Assembly: GCF_052857255.1 (NCBI RefSeq)
Contig: NC_135505.1
Coordinates: 55,591,868-55,655,867 of the forward strand
DNA from: Amblyomma americanum
Taxonomy: Eukaryota > Arthropoda > Arachnida > Ixodida > Ixodidae
Length of the DNA stretch: 64,000 bases
Reading direction: 5' to 3'
A program made the translations under genes and the position numbers. Below are positions 54,367-64,000 of this stretch, one piece after another (the stretch's first letter is position 1; every line of letters begins with the position of its first letter). The notes beneath the pieces were generated by a model. It was not told where the DNA came from. It saw only the letters and a program-made list of their open reading frames with translations, and did no database searches.

Positions 54367-54542
54367 TCGGTATAGCCGTCTTCCGCTCCACTGTCGGCAA
54401 CCCACGTGGTCGCCTTTCCTGTGTCTGTGCGGCGACGTGTGGCGTCCCAAAGCACAGTGAAGTTCACACCGTTTTCGGGCTCGTCGAGAGTGACTCCCGT
54501 GCGGTAGCATTCGTACATCAGGATGGGCCTGTTCTGGATATC
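54367..54542 (-). CDS. candidate internal exon of an unrecognised gene, minus strand
   Basis: On the minus strand, ATTTCGGGATTGCAG gives an acceptor (exon starts 54542), and ACCGA/GTAAGC gives a strong donor after 54367, so the 176-bp exon is bounded by consensus sites at both ends. The frame encodes DIQNRPILMYECYRTGVTLD, then NGVNFTVLWDATRRRTDTGK and ATTWVADSGAEDGY. Codon use is coding-like, with many C/G third positions in an AT-rich setting. If not spliced, TAA at 54363 would end it. I do not recognise the family. A secreted or extracellular protein (one Cys, one NFT glycosylation site) is only a guess. Confidence 0.5.
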
Positions 54543-55147
54543 CTGCAATCCCGAAATACGTGTCTGATAAAAAATGGAATGCCTGGAAAGTACGCTTGAA
54601 CGAGTTTCTTTTTTTTTTTTACACGACGAGAGCTCTTATTTCAGTCTTTCTCAAGCTTCATCCAGAACGGCGGTGTAGATTAAGCTAGGTGTCTGTAAAG
54701 AATGTGGTACTAACTGTTTACATTCACCTAGCCTTTCTCTGAGCCCTTGATGGCCGTTTACTTCCCTGAAGAACATTATTAATGCTACAATCGCGTTCTC
54801 TTCTAAAAGATTTTCTCCTTGCTTTCTGTCTGCTGCCTGTTTTGGATTATTTCATAAAGCGACCGCAAATTGACGTCTTATATACTCACAAATTTAGATT
54901 ACTACTGTATATCATCTCCGCCGCTTACGCAACAGGAACCTCGGAAGAATGCGGGCATTTATTTTTAAATCTGAGCTTCCTGAGTAGAAGGCTGCATCTC
55001 ACATGTGCTATTAGGGGGTTTCACGTAATTTCCTTTTCTTTGGTTTTGCGTAAATAAAAAAGTCTCTTAGTCTCTTTGAACATATGCTAACTAGTGGCAA
55101 AAGTTCTGAAACATTTATTCCCGTGCGCTTCCTTTCCAAAATGTTTT
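54543..55147. other. unassigned stretch
   Basis: No neighbouring exon for the candidate at 54367-54542 was recognised here. Mainly AT-rich. Confidence 0.4.
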
Positions 55148-55376
55148 TTAATGGGGGTTTAACGTCCCAAAGAAACTCCGGCTAAGATAGACGCCGTAGT
55201 GTAGGGCTCTGGAAACTTCCCCCACCTGTGGTTCTTTATCGTGCACTGACATCGCTCTATACACGGACCTCTACAATTTCGCCTCCATCGAAATTCGACC
55301 GCCGCGTCCGGGATTGAACCCGCGTCTTCTAGGGCCCGCAGCCGAGCGCCGTATCCACTCGGCCACCGGAACGGCT
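55148..55376 (-). mobile_element. Ruka-like tRNA-derived SINE, minus strand
   Basis: Complete copy: reverse-strand tRNA head (plus shows CCACTCGGCCACCGGAACGG), box B (GGGATTGAACCCGCG), body and the GGGTTTAACGTCCCAAAG end. Confidence 0.88.
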
Positions 55377-58300
55377 CCTTTCCGGAGTCGTTGTTCAACT
55401 TACCACATCTTAATATAAATGCAGGAGGAGAGCGCAAGACCTTCCAGTACAAAACAGATTGCTGATGCCCTTTTTTCCACAGGGCATCAAACGGAAGAGC
55501 GCGAAATTCTGGTCTTAGTGTCGCTCCGTCACTTACTTTGGCTGTTATATTTTTTCCTACGGAACAACGCCACGCTCTGCATAAAAAGTACGCTATCGGC
55601 AGTTGGATATGCGGCGCTTCAAATTTACAACTGGCCTAGTAGTAACACCTGATATTATTTCGCCAGTCGCGCGTTCGTTCGTTTTATTTTACATATAGTC
55701 TAAGAACGAGACAAGCTAAAAACGACGGGCGAGATGCACACATACTTTGGCCTTTAAGCATTTGTCCCTCACCTCTCTGCACCTTGTCACTCCTGTTCCT
55801 CTGCACTAGTCCTAGGGGTAAACTATCAAGGCAGGAAGGATATAAATAATCCGTTCAGTTCTGCTCAAAAGCAAATTTTTCTAATTTCCTAATCATCTCT
55901 ACCACTTCTACGGTGCTGTAGTCACCGATTTCGGTTGTTAGTCGTGCCATCTAAATTAGAACACTAAAGGCAAATGAAACTCAGTTGGCTTCCCCGGAGC
56001 GCAATATAGGTATACGCCTTGTTGAACTGCCCTAATTTTTGGACTATGGAGGGTCATGCAGAAATCCTGCGAAAGAAAAAATCTGCGCGTCGTTTCGTAT
56101 ACTTTAAAAGTCTATTGGCCACAAATTTTAGTTCATTTTCCTCTCTACAATGATGTGTTAGACATTACAATGGATGGATCACCGCATGATGCGCGCGTAC
56201 AACAATTAAATAATTTATAATTGAATTCCTTCTCTCATCCTATTTCATTTCTGAGTTCATCAACCGAACAATGGCTGCAGCATGTAGGTTACACTTAGGT
56301 CACGTGACGCGCGAAAAAACCTGATGCATAAACGTTAATACGTAGGTTTAATTCACTAAAACTTAAACCAGACTGCTTCAAGAGCTGGAATGACAACAAA
56401 CGATGTATCAGCAGCTATATTGCTGTTCTTTTTCGTTTCTCACGTTACCTTAATATGAGCCACAAGTCACAACCATTGTTCGGTTGACGAAACCGAAACA
56501 GCGCCAAGAATAAGTTCAATTATAGATTATATAGCGCTCGTAGGCGAATTTCACGTGGTGATCCATGTATTTTAATGCCTAACATCATTTCAAGAACGAA
56601 AACACGCAAGCACACATTTAGTGTCTAAAGTCCTTTATGGGCACAATAAGATAGAATTAGAGATCTCTCCCGTACAAGAACTCACTTCTCTTTCACAAAC
56701 TCATATATTGCGGGGAGTACTCATACGACTCCTGGCACAGTGGTGCAGCGCGTAAGCGATGCGCCATTGCCCCGCCATGTGGCTGTTTAAAACACAGGCA
56801 CCTGTGGGGCTTGTGAGACACATGTTGCGCTTCTCAAGATGGCGTAAGGTTCATGCTTTTAGAGACGCCTATTCGGAAGGTGTTCAACCTCTCAACTAAT
56901 AAGCTGATGTGCCACGCCAAGATGGGTAGTTGGATTCTGCATTGCATTTATTTGTTATTTTCATTGTCACCTGCCATGGTGGACAGGTTGCCACCTCCAC
57001 ACTGCAGTGAGTGGGCCAGCTGGTTTATTATGGCACGGACCGACGCCGGCTTTCCTCGAAGAACGGCACCTGTAATGCTATCGCAAAACAGTGTATAGGT
57101 CTGCGTTCATTTAAGCAGAGGCAAAAGGAATACGGATCTTTAGACTGCAAAGTAAATATGCATGTTAAATGAGAATGTGTGCTATATCTAGTTCTCAGAC
57201 TCGCACAACCATTTTTTTTAACTTCTGTTAGGCATAAATCTTTGATATGAAATGGCTCTGCATACCGTCGGTCTTTAAAGCATTGGGGCATTCAATCTTT
57301 AGTCAATGCTTGCTCTCACAAGAAACGTATCTAGAAGCAAGCCATTGTTTTCATTTCGCGGACGCTGCAATCGTCCGCATGTAAAGAAGCGGTGAAGAAG
57401 ATCACAGCAGTTCAGATGATACCTAAGTATCATTTCCATACCTGGAAGAATTGTCGAGTCAGTCCCACCCCAACGGGGGCTGACGTTGTCAACCCCAGCA
57501 TGGAGGAAACGGCAGCCAATCCCAGCAAAAACACCATGCCGGCCGTTCAAGCTGCAATTAAAAATGGAGAGGTTAAGTTTGCTGAAAAATACAATATCCA
57601 AGGTTTTCAAGGCAATGTCAGTCCTTTACCACTGATATTCAAGTAATTTTAAATATGTTCAAAAGAACAGCTATTGGTGTCAAAACTGGCACCGCTGTAT
57701 TGCTGCTTCAAATGGATACCCCTTTACACCAGGTTTGTTTATATGAATGGTCTGTGTAATTGCCGTAGCAAAGTATTGCTGGGGACGCGCAAATATACAC
57801 AGGGTGCCACGCATCGCAGCGCCTTCAACAGCAAGTCTGCATTCGCTCAAGTACTTGCAGGCAGACTGCTTCTGCTCGTTTTGTGTGATAAGTAGGGATG
57901 TCAGCGAGCTTTTAAATTTTTCTACCGATTACTACCATAGAGTTTCTGCAATCCGCCAGTAATGTTCCGTTGATATTCAACGGTCTTTGCTGCCTCAATC
58001 CCAGATGAGAGCGGTTTCCAAAAGCAGTTTCACAAGGCGACGCAGGTGTTGTTAAAGAAGAAATATATTTTCTTGTTACATATTCAAATAACACAAAAAA
58101 TATAAGAGATGCGATACGCCGCAGCGTCCCGGTTGTGGCCGCGCACGGCACACTTATGATTCGCAGGCCGTTATGAATGGGCCAGCCCCGCACGACTTCC
58201 CGGAAATACGCGCAGCCCTCGGGAGACCGCGGGAGCTCTGAACTTGTGACCGCGCAAAGTAGCTGCTCCGTTCAAACTCAAACACACCCGCCGCCGATCC

Positions 58301-59237
58301 TCTATTCTTCCCGTGTGCAGCCCACCCACGCTTTGTTTACCTCGAGCGATACTTGTTCGGGCTGGTTGGATAGGTTTCATGTTAGCCGCGCACTAAGGAC
58401 GAGGCCCAGGAAGAAGTACGACGGTACGAGTGTCTCGTCTCGTCGTACCTCTTGTTCTTGTGTCCCTTCCTTTTTCACACCGCCTTTTTCACAAAATATC
58501 GAGCCGTCCGGGGAGTGGGCGAAAGCTGCTTAAAAACAAACGCACGTAGGCTAAGCAGGTGCGATCCGGTTGCATGAGGAGCGCTGTGCCAGAGAAGTGG
58601 CAGGTATGTGTTGGACAGCCTCTGCTATCTGTCCCTTGCACCTGTCAATAACAAGAACTGCGCATGCATAGTTGGAGATGAAGGAGGAGAGGAACGCATG
58701 CGCAGAGCGGACGTGTGAAAGAGGCGGATTACATAGAGGGGAGACAACACTCCACTGTGGCAGTTTCTAAAAGACGTCATCCACCGCGAGCATCCAGGGA
58801 AGGGGAAATTTTGTATTCGGCTTTGATACAAAAGCTAGGCCTCGGCACCGCAGCCGCAGTGCTCTGCTCAGTGCGAGATACGTTTCTTCATAAAACGTTG
58901 TTCTCGTCTGTAACAAGTTTAACAACCTAAGTGACCGTTTGCTACCAGACGGGTATCGAAATTATCAAAATATTCCTTTAAGGTTTTTTCTAAGGAAGGT
59001 CCTCTTGCTACGATTGAATCCATGTTTCCGGCGCAATGCTAGGCAAGGCAACACGAAACCGCCCCTCGCAGCATTCACGTGGTGGACAAAGTGGCGCGTC
59101 GCTGCTTTACCTCTCAGGCAAGCATATGAAAACCTCAATTGTTAGCAGCAAAGGCTTTTTAGGACATCCCCAACACACTACATTTTATACCTGTTATCAT
59201 CCCACGTATCCGTTCAAAGGAGTTGCTTTCCAATGTA
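55377..59237. other. gene-poor region
   Basis: About 3.9 kb with no supported gene. It contains one tRNA-related SINE at about 56728-56840. NRF-1-like partial sites lie near 58662 and 58695, in a GC-richer patch at 58120-58760 that could be a promoter, but no exon follows that I can support. Confidence 0.45.
56728..56840 (+). mobile_element. second tRNA-related SINE family, plus strand
   Basis: CTGGCACAGTGGTGCAGCGC, then GCGATGCGCCATTGCCCCG and GTGGGGCTTGTGAGACA. Homologous to the minus-strand copy at 31200-31330. Confidence 0.65.
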
Positions 59238-59244
59238 CTGTGTG

Positions 59245-59352
59245 ATGCCAATGCACGCTAAAGAACCTCAGGGGGTCGAAATTTACGGACCCCTTCACTA
59301 CGGCGTCCCTCATAGCCTGAGTCGCTTGGGGACGTTAAACTCCATAAACCAT
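59245..59352 (+). mobile_element. Ruka-like SINE, 3' part only
   Basis: GTCGAAATTTACGGACCCC, CACTACGGCGTCCCTCATAG and GGGGACGTTAAACTCCATAA match the 3' body of the SINE at 32067-32305. The tRNA head is missing. Confidence 0.85.
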
Positions 59353-59614
59353 AGACTAAAAGAGTGATTTGGACGCTTCCTTTGCGCGTATCGACACTGA
59401 GCTGCTTACGAGCCTAATGCTGCGTGCTTGGCCCAAGGAAATGAAGACTCTAGAGAAGATTCCATAATAGTTTTTGTTTGCTTACGCTCCGCCGGTACCT
59501 TACGCCTTTCACCTGTGGTTTTGATCATGTACTTGCATATTCTCCTGTCATTTTTTCCATCCACCATAACCCTCTTCCTTACATTCTCTTTCTAGTACTA
59601 TAGGCAGCAGTGTA

Positions 59615-60025
59615 TACATTCATCATCAAGCTTGAAGGAAAAAGGCCTTTCCCATACCTCTCCAATTGAGTATGTCCTGTGGCAGCTGCGGCCACCCTTT
59701 GCCCCCCAACTAGCTCTATCTTATCCAGCCCTCTAACCTTTTGCCGCCCCCTGTTACGCTTGCCTTCTCTTGGTATTCTCTCCGTTACCCTTAAATACCA
59801 CCAGTTATCGTTCCTTCGCAATGCATGCCCTGCCGAAAGGCATTTCGTCCTCTTGATTTAGACTACGGTGCCATTACCCCTCGTTTATTCCATGACCCAC
59901 TCTGCCCTCTTCCGGTATCTTAACGTTACACCTATTATTTTCATTTCCATAGTCCACTACGTTGTCCTCAATTTAGGTTGTACCCTTTTCATTCATCTCA
60001 GTGTTCCAGACTCCCACTTTTCTAG
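59615..60025 (-). mobile_element. RTE-like LINE 3' fragment, minus strand
   Basis: It aligns with 3120-3480. Shared plus-strand blocks include AAGGCCT and CTCTCCAATT near the 3' end, CCTCTTGAT, and CTTAACGTTACACCTAT. The minus-strand frame 59821-59579 retains NDNWWYLRVTERIPREGKRN. The 3' simple-repeat tail is reduced to TCATCATCA. It is truncated to the RT C-terminus. Confidence 0.75.
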
Positions 60026-63000
60026 TATGCAGTCATCACTCAGTCAAGCCTCTGCACCCTCTTTTTTAATACGTTAGCATTACAACGGCCACCATCGCAA
60101 AAAGTGTCCGGCGTTGGCGTGCTAAGCCACGGTTCTCAGGAAGCAAAGTGACGAGAGAATTCTCCTCTCCACTTTTATGAGAAGGAGGAAGGAAGGAGTA
60201 AATGAGATAGTGAGGGGAGAGAGGGTTTGAGGCAGCAGGTGACGGGACAGGGGCAGCGAGGTCACCAGTCAGCGTCGTTGGGTGGCGAGAGTGGAGAGGG
60301 GGACCGGCGTATCAGGCTGTGATTTCTAGTTTGGATTCCGCCACCTGATCGCATGTTTGAACCGGTGAACGGCAGCGGCTGCTCCGTGGGGGGAACACTA
60401 ATACTAACGCATACTCTGCCCCATGAATCATGTGGATCTGTCACTTTTTTGTAAACATACCAGCTTAATCAATCCGTATTTCTACACTTTAATGTTTCCT
60501 TTCATTGAGGTACGTTTCGTGCTCTTCATCAGCTCCTACTCGCTGCGTGCCAGATCCGCCAGTCATTCCTAACGTGTCTTTGACAGCCATGTATCTTGAA
60601 ATCGATATCTCAATTCATTTCTTAATAAATGCATTATTTTAAATAGTACCATTATTTAAACATACACCCAAAATAACTGAAATATGGACATGAGAAGCCA
60701 TAGGACAAAAACTCCACAGTCTGTCACGATGCCAAGAAGGATCAAACTTAAATTGTTGTATGTGTGCTAAGACACATGCATGATGCGGATAGCCTTCCCC
60801 AAGGCCAGCGTTGTTTAACCGGACACTCGCTGGACACTCATGCAGGGGAGCCTTGTTTTAGTCACTTGCTTCGTTGCCGTTCTTGTGAAGTTGAAAATTT
60901 AAAAGATCGCGACCGTTCACCTGCTGGGTATCCTTTTACCCGGCAAATGTTTCAATCAATGACGATCATGTAGGTGCTGCCAAAGTAGGCCTAATGATAC
61001 TTGTTGCAGACCCCTATCTTGAGGGCTTGAAGCAACTTCCTTCGCCGTTCAATTCTCTCTCCCTGAGTTTTTTTCTCGTTTATTTCAGTTTCGGATCTGA
61101 GTAAGGTTGCCTGACTTGCCGGGAACCTGCTGCTTGGCGAATTAATTATGCGGTTGTTTCACTTGGTTGCAAATTCCAGCTCATAAAGTTATGCATAAAT
61201 GCGGATTAAAATATTCTATAACACAAAACACGCGCATATACGGTTTATATTACTCCTTCCCATATATGTGGGCACCTAACGAAATTACTCTTTTGAGGTC
61301 ACCTGTAACACAGCGAAGCAGGAATATTAACAAAATCAACAGACGATACCTGCAGCGTTCCTTTGTTGCTGCTGTCCGAAAAATCAGTGTGGAGTCCAAT
61401 ATTAAACAATATAAATTTGGCATAATGTCGGAATTGTGTTCTCCACTATTTTTTTCATTATTCTACCCTTCAGAGAGGTGCCTTCAATATAATGAACAAA
61501 TTTCATCGTTTGTCCCTGTTTTACTGTCCGTTCACGGCGTGTGCGTAGACAGAGATCAGCGAAGCAGAACATTTAGCTTCGCGACACAAAAAGCACTCAT
61601 CTATTTCACAAATTTTTAAAAAGCACACAGGAGTAGAGTCGAGTAAAAGAGAGCAAACTTCGGTTCATGTGTACGTTCAGCTAACACAGGTTCCGCAGTA
61701 CAATACAGGCTAAGCCTTTATGTGCAACTGAACAAGGATTACGTTTTTCTTATAAGCCACCTTCAGGCGCCAAGGTACACAACAGGGACAGGAGACGAAG
61801 CATCGGCGTTCCCAATTTACTGAATGAGAAAAGAAATGCCTAAATTTGTGTTTGACACGAAACTCTATAGTACACACGTAAACGAAACTTGTGCCCATCT
61901 TTCTTGGAAGTCGTGGACGTCACCATCTAGGGCCATCTGTCAGCCGACTATAGCGAACAGCAGGCAACTCAGTGGGAATGGGAACTCAATAAGAGTCAAA
62001 ACCAAAGAGTGCGGACGACGGTACGCGAAGCTATTCATACTGATGGCCTACGCCTCGTACCCGCGGCACTTTGGCTGATGCGCCCTGCGCTCGAACCTAC
62101 TTGTCCTGACGGGCATATTAAATAAATAAAGTGTAACAAATATTCAATATGTTGGCGGCAATTTTTGATGTTAAGAGCTATGCAGCCTGTGATCGAAGCC
62201 CCTCGAGCTAGAAAAGTTTGTCCACATTTTCCTGGCTTTGAGTAGCACACATTCAAGAAACAACCGCATGCCCTCATCTCTCACAGCAAACCATAGTAAA
62301 TTTCCAACGAATGTACCAGCACCGAAATAATGCGCGAAGGCTTGGTGTTATGAACCTAAAATTTTAGCCGTAAGGTTTGAATCTCCACTGTGCATGTATT
62401 ACATATATACAGACAGCTATTCACAGGCTTCAAAAATTCATACTGTAGGTCGGGTGTGCGCTAAATGGCTCTTATGCGTCCTTTCGCAAGTTGCGAGTGG
62501 CGATTCGTAAACCATTGCCACAACGCATCATCTACAGCAAATTTTCATTTCAGTACGGTTCACTGCAAAAACAGCCCCTGATCAATGTACTTGGTTAATA
62601 GTGCAGCCAGGAGACACGTTTTTGAGGTCAGTATGCGCAGCTGTAATGAACCCCACTTTCAAAGATTCTGGTCACTTAAGGGGAACCACTGAAATGCAAA
62701 AAGGGCGAGAAAAGAGAAGACACAGACACGACGCCAGGACTATCATCTGTGATTTAGTCGCCCTATATGTGCCTTCTGTTTCCTCGTCCTTCATATTATT
62801 TGCCTCGCTTCCTCGTGTGTGCTAAATGGGCCAGAATTCGACTTTAGTGGAGGCTGGCCGTGACTGCTAATTATCCCTTCTGGCATGGAATGTCTCTCGT
62901 GTGAGCACTCAGGCTTTTACCGCCCTTTCCATCTGACCTGTAGAATTTTGCTTCCAAGTAAACTACCGTGTCTAGGTCTATTCTACTTGGAAGTAAGCGC

Positions 63001-64000
63001 GAGCAACACAAAGAGAGCTACAGGGTTGCTTACGTGGTCTTCCTGTGATATCTATAATGCGTGCTGGAGGCGCTTTGGTCTGCGAATACTGCCTGTGTCG
63101 GCCACATGGACAGCCATATATAAGCGTAATGAGACAGCTTCAGGAGGATGCAAGCCATCATCCGGCTGTCATGGTGGGTCGTTGCCTCGAGGTATGACTT
63201 TTATGTATGCTTCCCGTACCGAACAGCTGCTGAAACTAAGCTTTCCGCGGCGTCGAGATTCAAACTAAGTAACTACACCGTAATTCAGCTGTCAAACGTG
63301 TTGTCTCGTGTTCTTCAAACAATTGCGAAAAAGCCACACATTGAAACTCTAGACTGCAAAGCGTTACCACCCCGCGGTAGCAACCAAACGTTACAAAGAT
63401 GTCATTTCTTTGTTTTTGTGAAGCGTTGTGTTAATGTTCTTAATATCATTCTTTTCAATTGTTTCGGTAATGTTATAAACAAACGCTGTGATAGCCTTTC
63501 CGTAACATCAATTAAATATTAGGTAACATCAATCAGCATTCCCTAAGATCGTGAAGTAATCCTGCAAAAGCGTGCAGACCTGCCAGTTGTGAAGCTAGAC
63601 AGCTTTTTCAACAGTTTGCAGGGTCAGACAACGAAGGGAAGCTTTCATTGTCACGGTGCAACACCACATGCAACTCATACATACACATCCGGAAGGATGC
63701 CATGAAGTCAAACTCATATAAACTTTACTGAAAAGTGTCCGATGAGACAGAGTGGTTGATGAGTAATTTGCAAATTTTGCTAACAAAATTATGCGGCTGC
63801 AGGTGCAATCTCTGGCATGCACAATTTAAAAGATTACTAGTAGTCACTACTGCCACTTGAAACACATGTTTTCTCTAAAAAAAGTAAAAAGTTCTGGATC
63901 AGAGTCTATAAAATATTTATAATGTTACTTTCTAGTTATGTTTCAAACACTGTAATAATAATTAGATAACTGTAATAAACTGTTAAATTAAAATCTTAAG
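60026..64000. other. gene-poor AT-rich region to window end
   Basis: About 4 kb without a supported gene. The longest frames (61167-61619, 150 codons; 62885-63268, 127 codons; 63148-63522, 124 codons) have no signal peptide, domain or convincing splice sites and sit in AT-rich DNA where such frames arise by chance. No repeat family was recognised. Confidence 0.5.

Noticed and set aside
57299..57610. Minus-strand 103-codon frame with several Cys
   Set aside because: Considered as a possible secreted-protein exon, but I found no convincing acceptor/donor pair and no family match.
61167..61619. 150-codon frame
   Set aside because: AT-rich, no signal peptide or domain, no paralogue in the window; expected by chance in this composition.
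1..64000. CRISPR array, operons or other prokaryotic features
   Set aside because: No regularly spaced direct repeats with spacers and no compact co-oriented genes with ribosome binding sites; the window is plainly eukaryotic.

Overview
The window is animal nuclear DNA, most likely from a hard (ixodid) tick. The grounds are intron-split genes with GT/AG splice sites, AATAAA signals, no bacterial gene arrangement, and many tRNA-derived SINEs of the kind described in ixodid ticks as Ruka. Non-LTR, Penelope, Ty3/Gypsy and P-element DNA fills most of the sequence. The assignment is inference from repeat content; no rRNA, mitochondrial or marker gene is present to settle it.

The best-supported host genes are two tandem copies of a two-exon gene for a small secreted cysteine-rich (WAP-like) protein. 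Copy 1 has exon 1 at 4727-4940 and exon 2 at 11604-11743. Copy 2 has exon 1 at 16719-16929 and exon 2 at 38477-38652. In both, the phase-1 splice joins exactly in frame and the total length is a multiple of three (117 and 128 aa). The copies share homologous upstream and intron sequence, so they arose by segmental duplication. Transposon insertions have since expanded their introns to about 6.7 and 21.5 kb.

Intron 1 (4941-11603) carries SINEs and a nearly complete CR1/Jockey-type LINE on the minus strand (about 6694-11235). This LINE has tandem 5' monomers, an ORF1 with a 2A-like motif, and a frameshifted endonuclease/RT ORF2. Between the two genes lie a Penelope-like GIY-YIG fragment (12079-12830), a GC-rich repeat and unassigned DNA. 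Intron 2 (16930-38476) carries a decayed CR1-like LINE with a nested insertion (18240-22122), a LINE fragment, a decayed Gypsy element (22640-26700), another decayed LINE (27000-30120), several SINEs, and a very young non-autonomous LTR retrotransposon (32771-36300). That last element has near-identical LTRs, a perfect 5-bp target duplication and one intact 397-aa ORF that I cannot assign to gag or pol. It sits just upstream of a small STPR-like ORF (36361-36657).

Downstream are a possible secreted-protein ORF broken by one stop (38745-39254), a Gypsy integrase fragment, a SINE, and a full-length but mutated P-element-family transposon with THAP-type N-terminus, terminal and internal inverted repeats and an 8-bp target duplication (41656-46008). 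From 46 to 64 kb the sequence is mostly AT-rich and gene-poor, with scattered SINEs, an RTE-like fragment, two candidate minus-strand exons (48403-48530 and 54367-54542) and a second copy of the GC-rich repeat seen at 13 kb.
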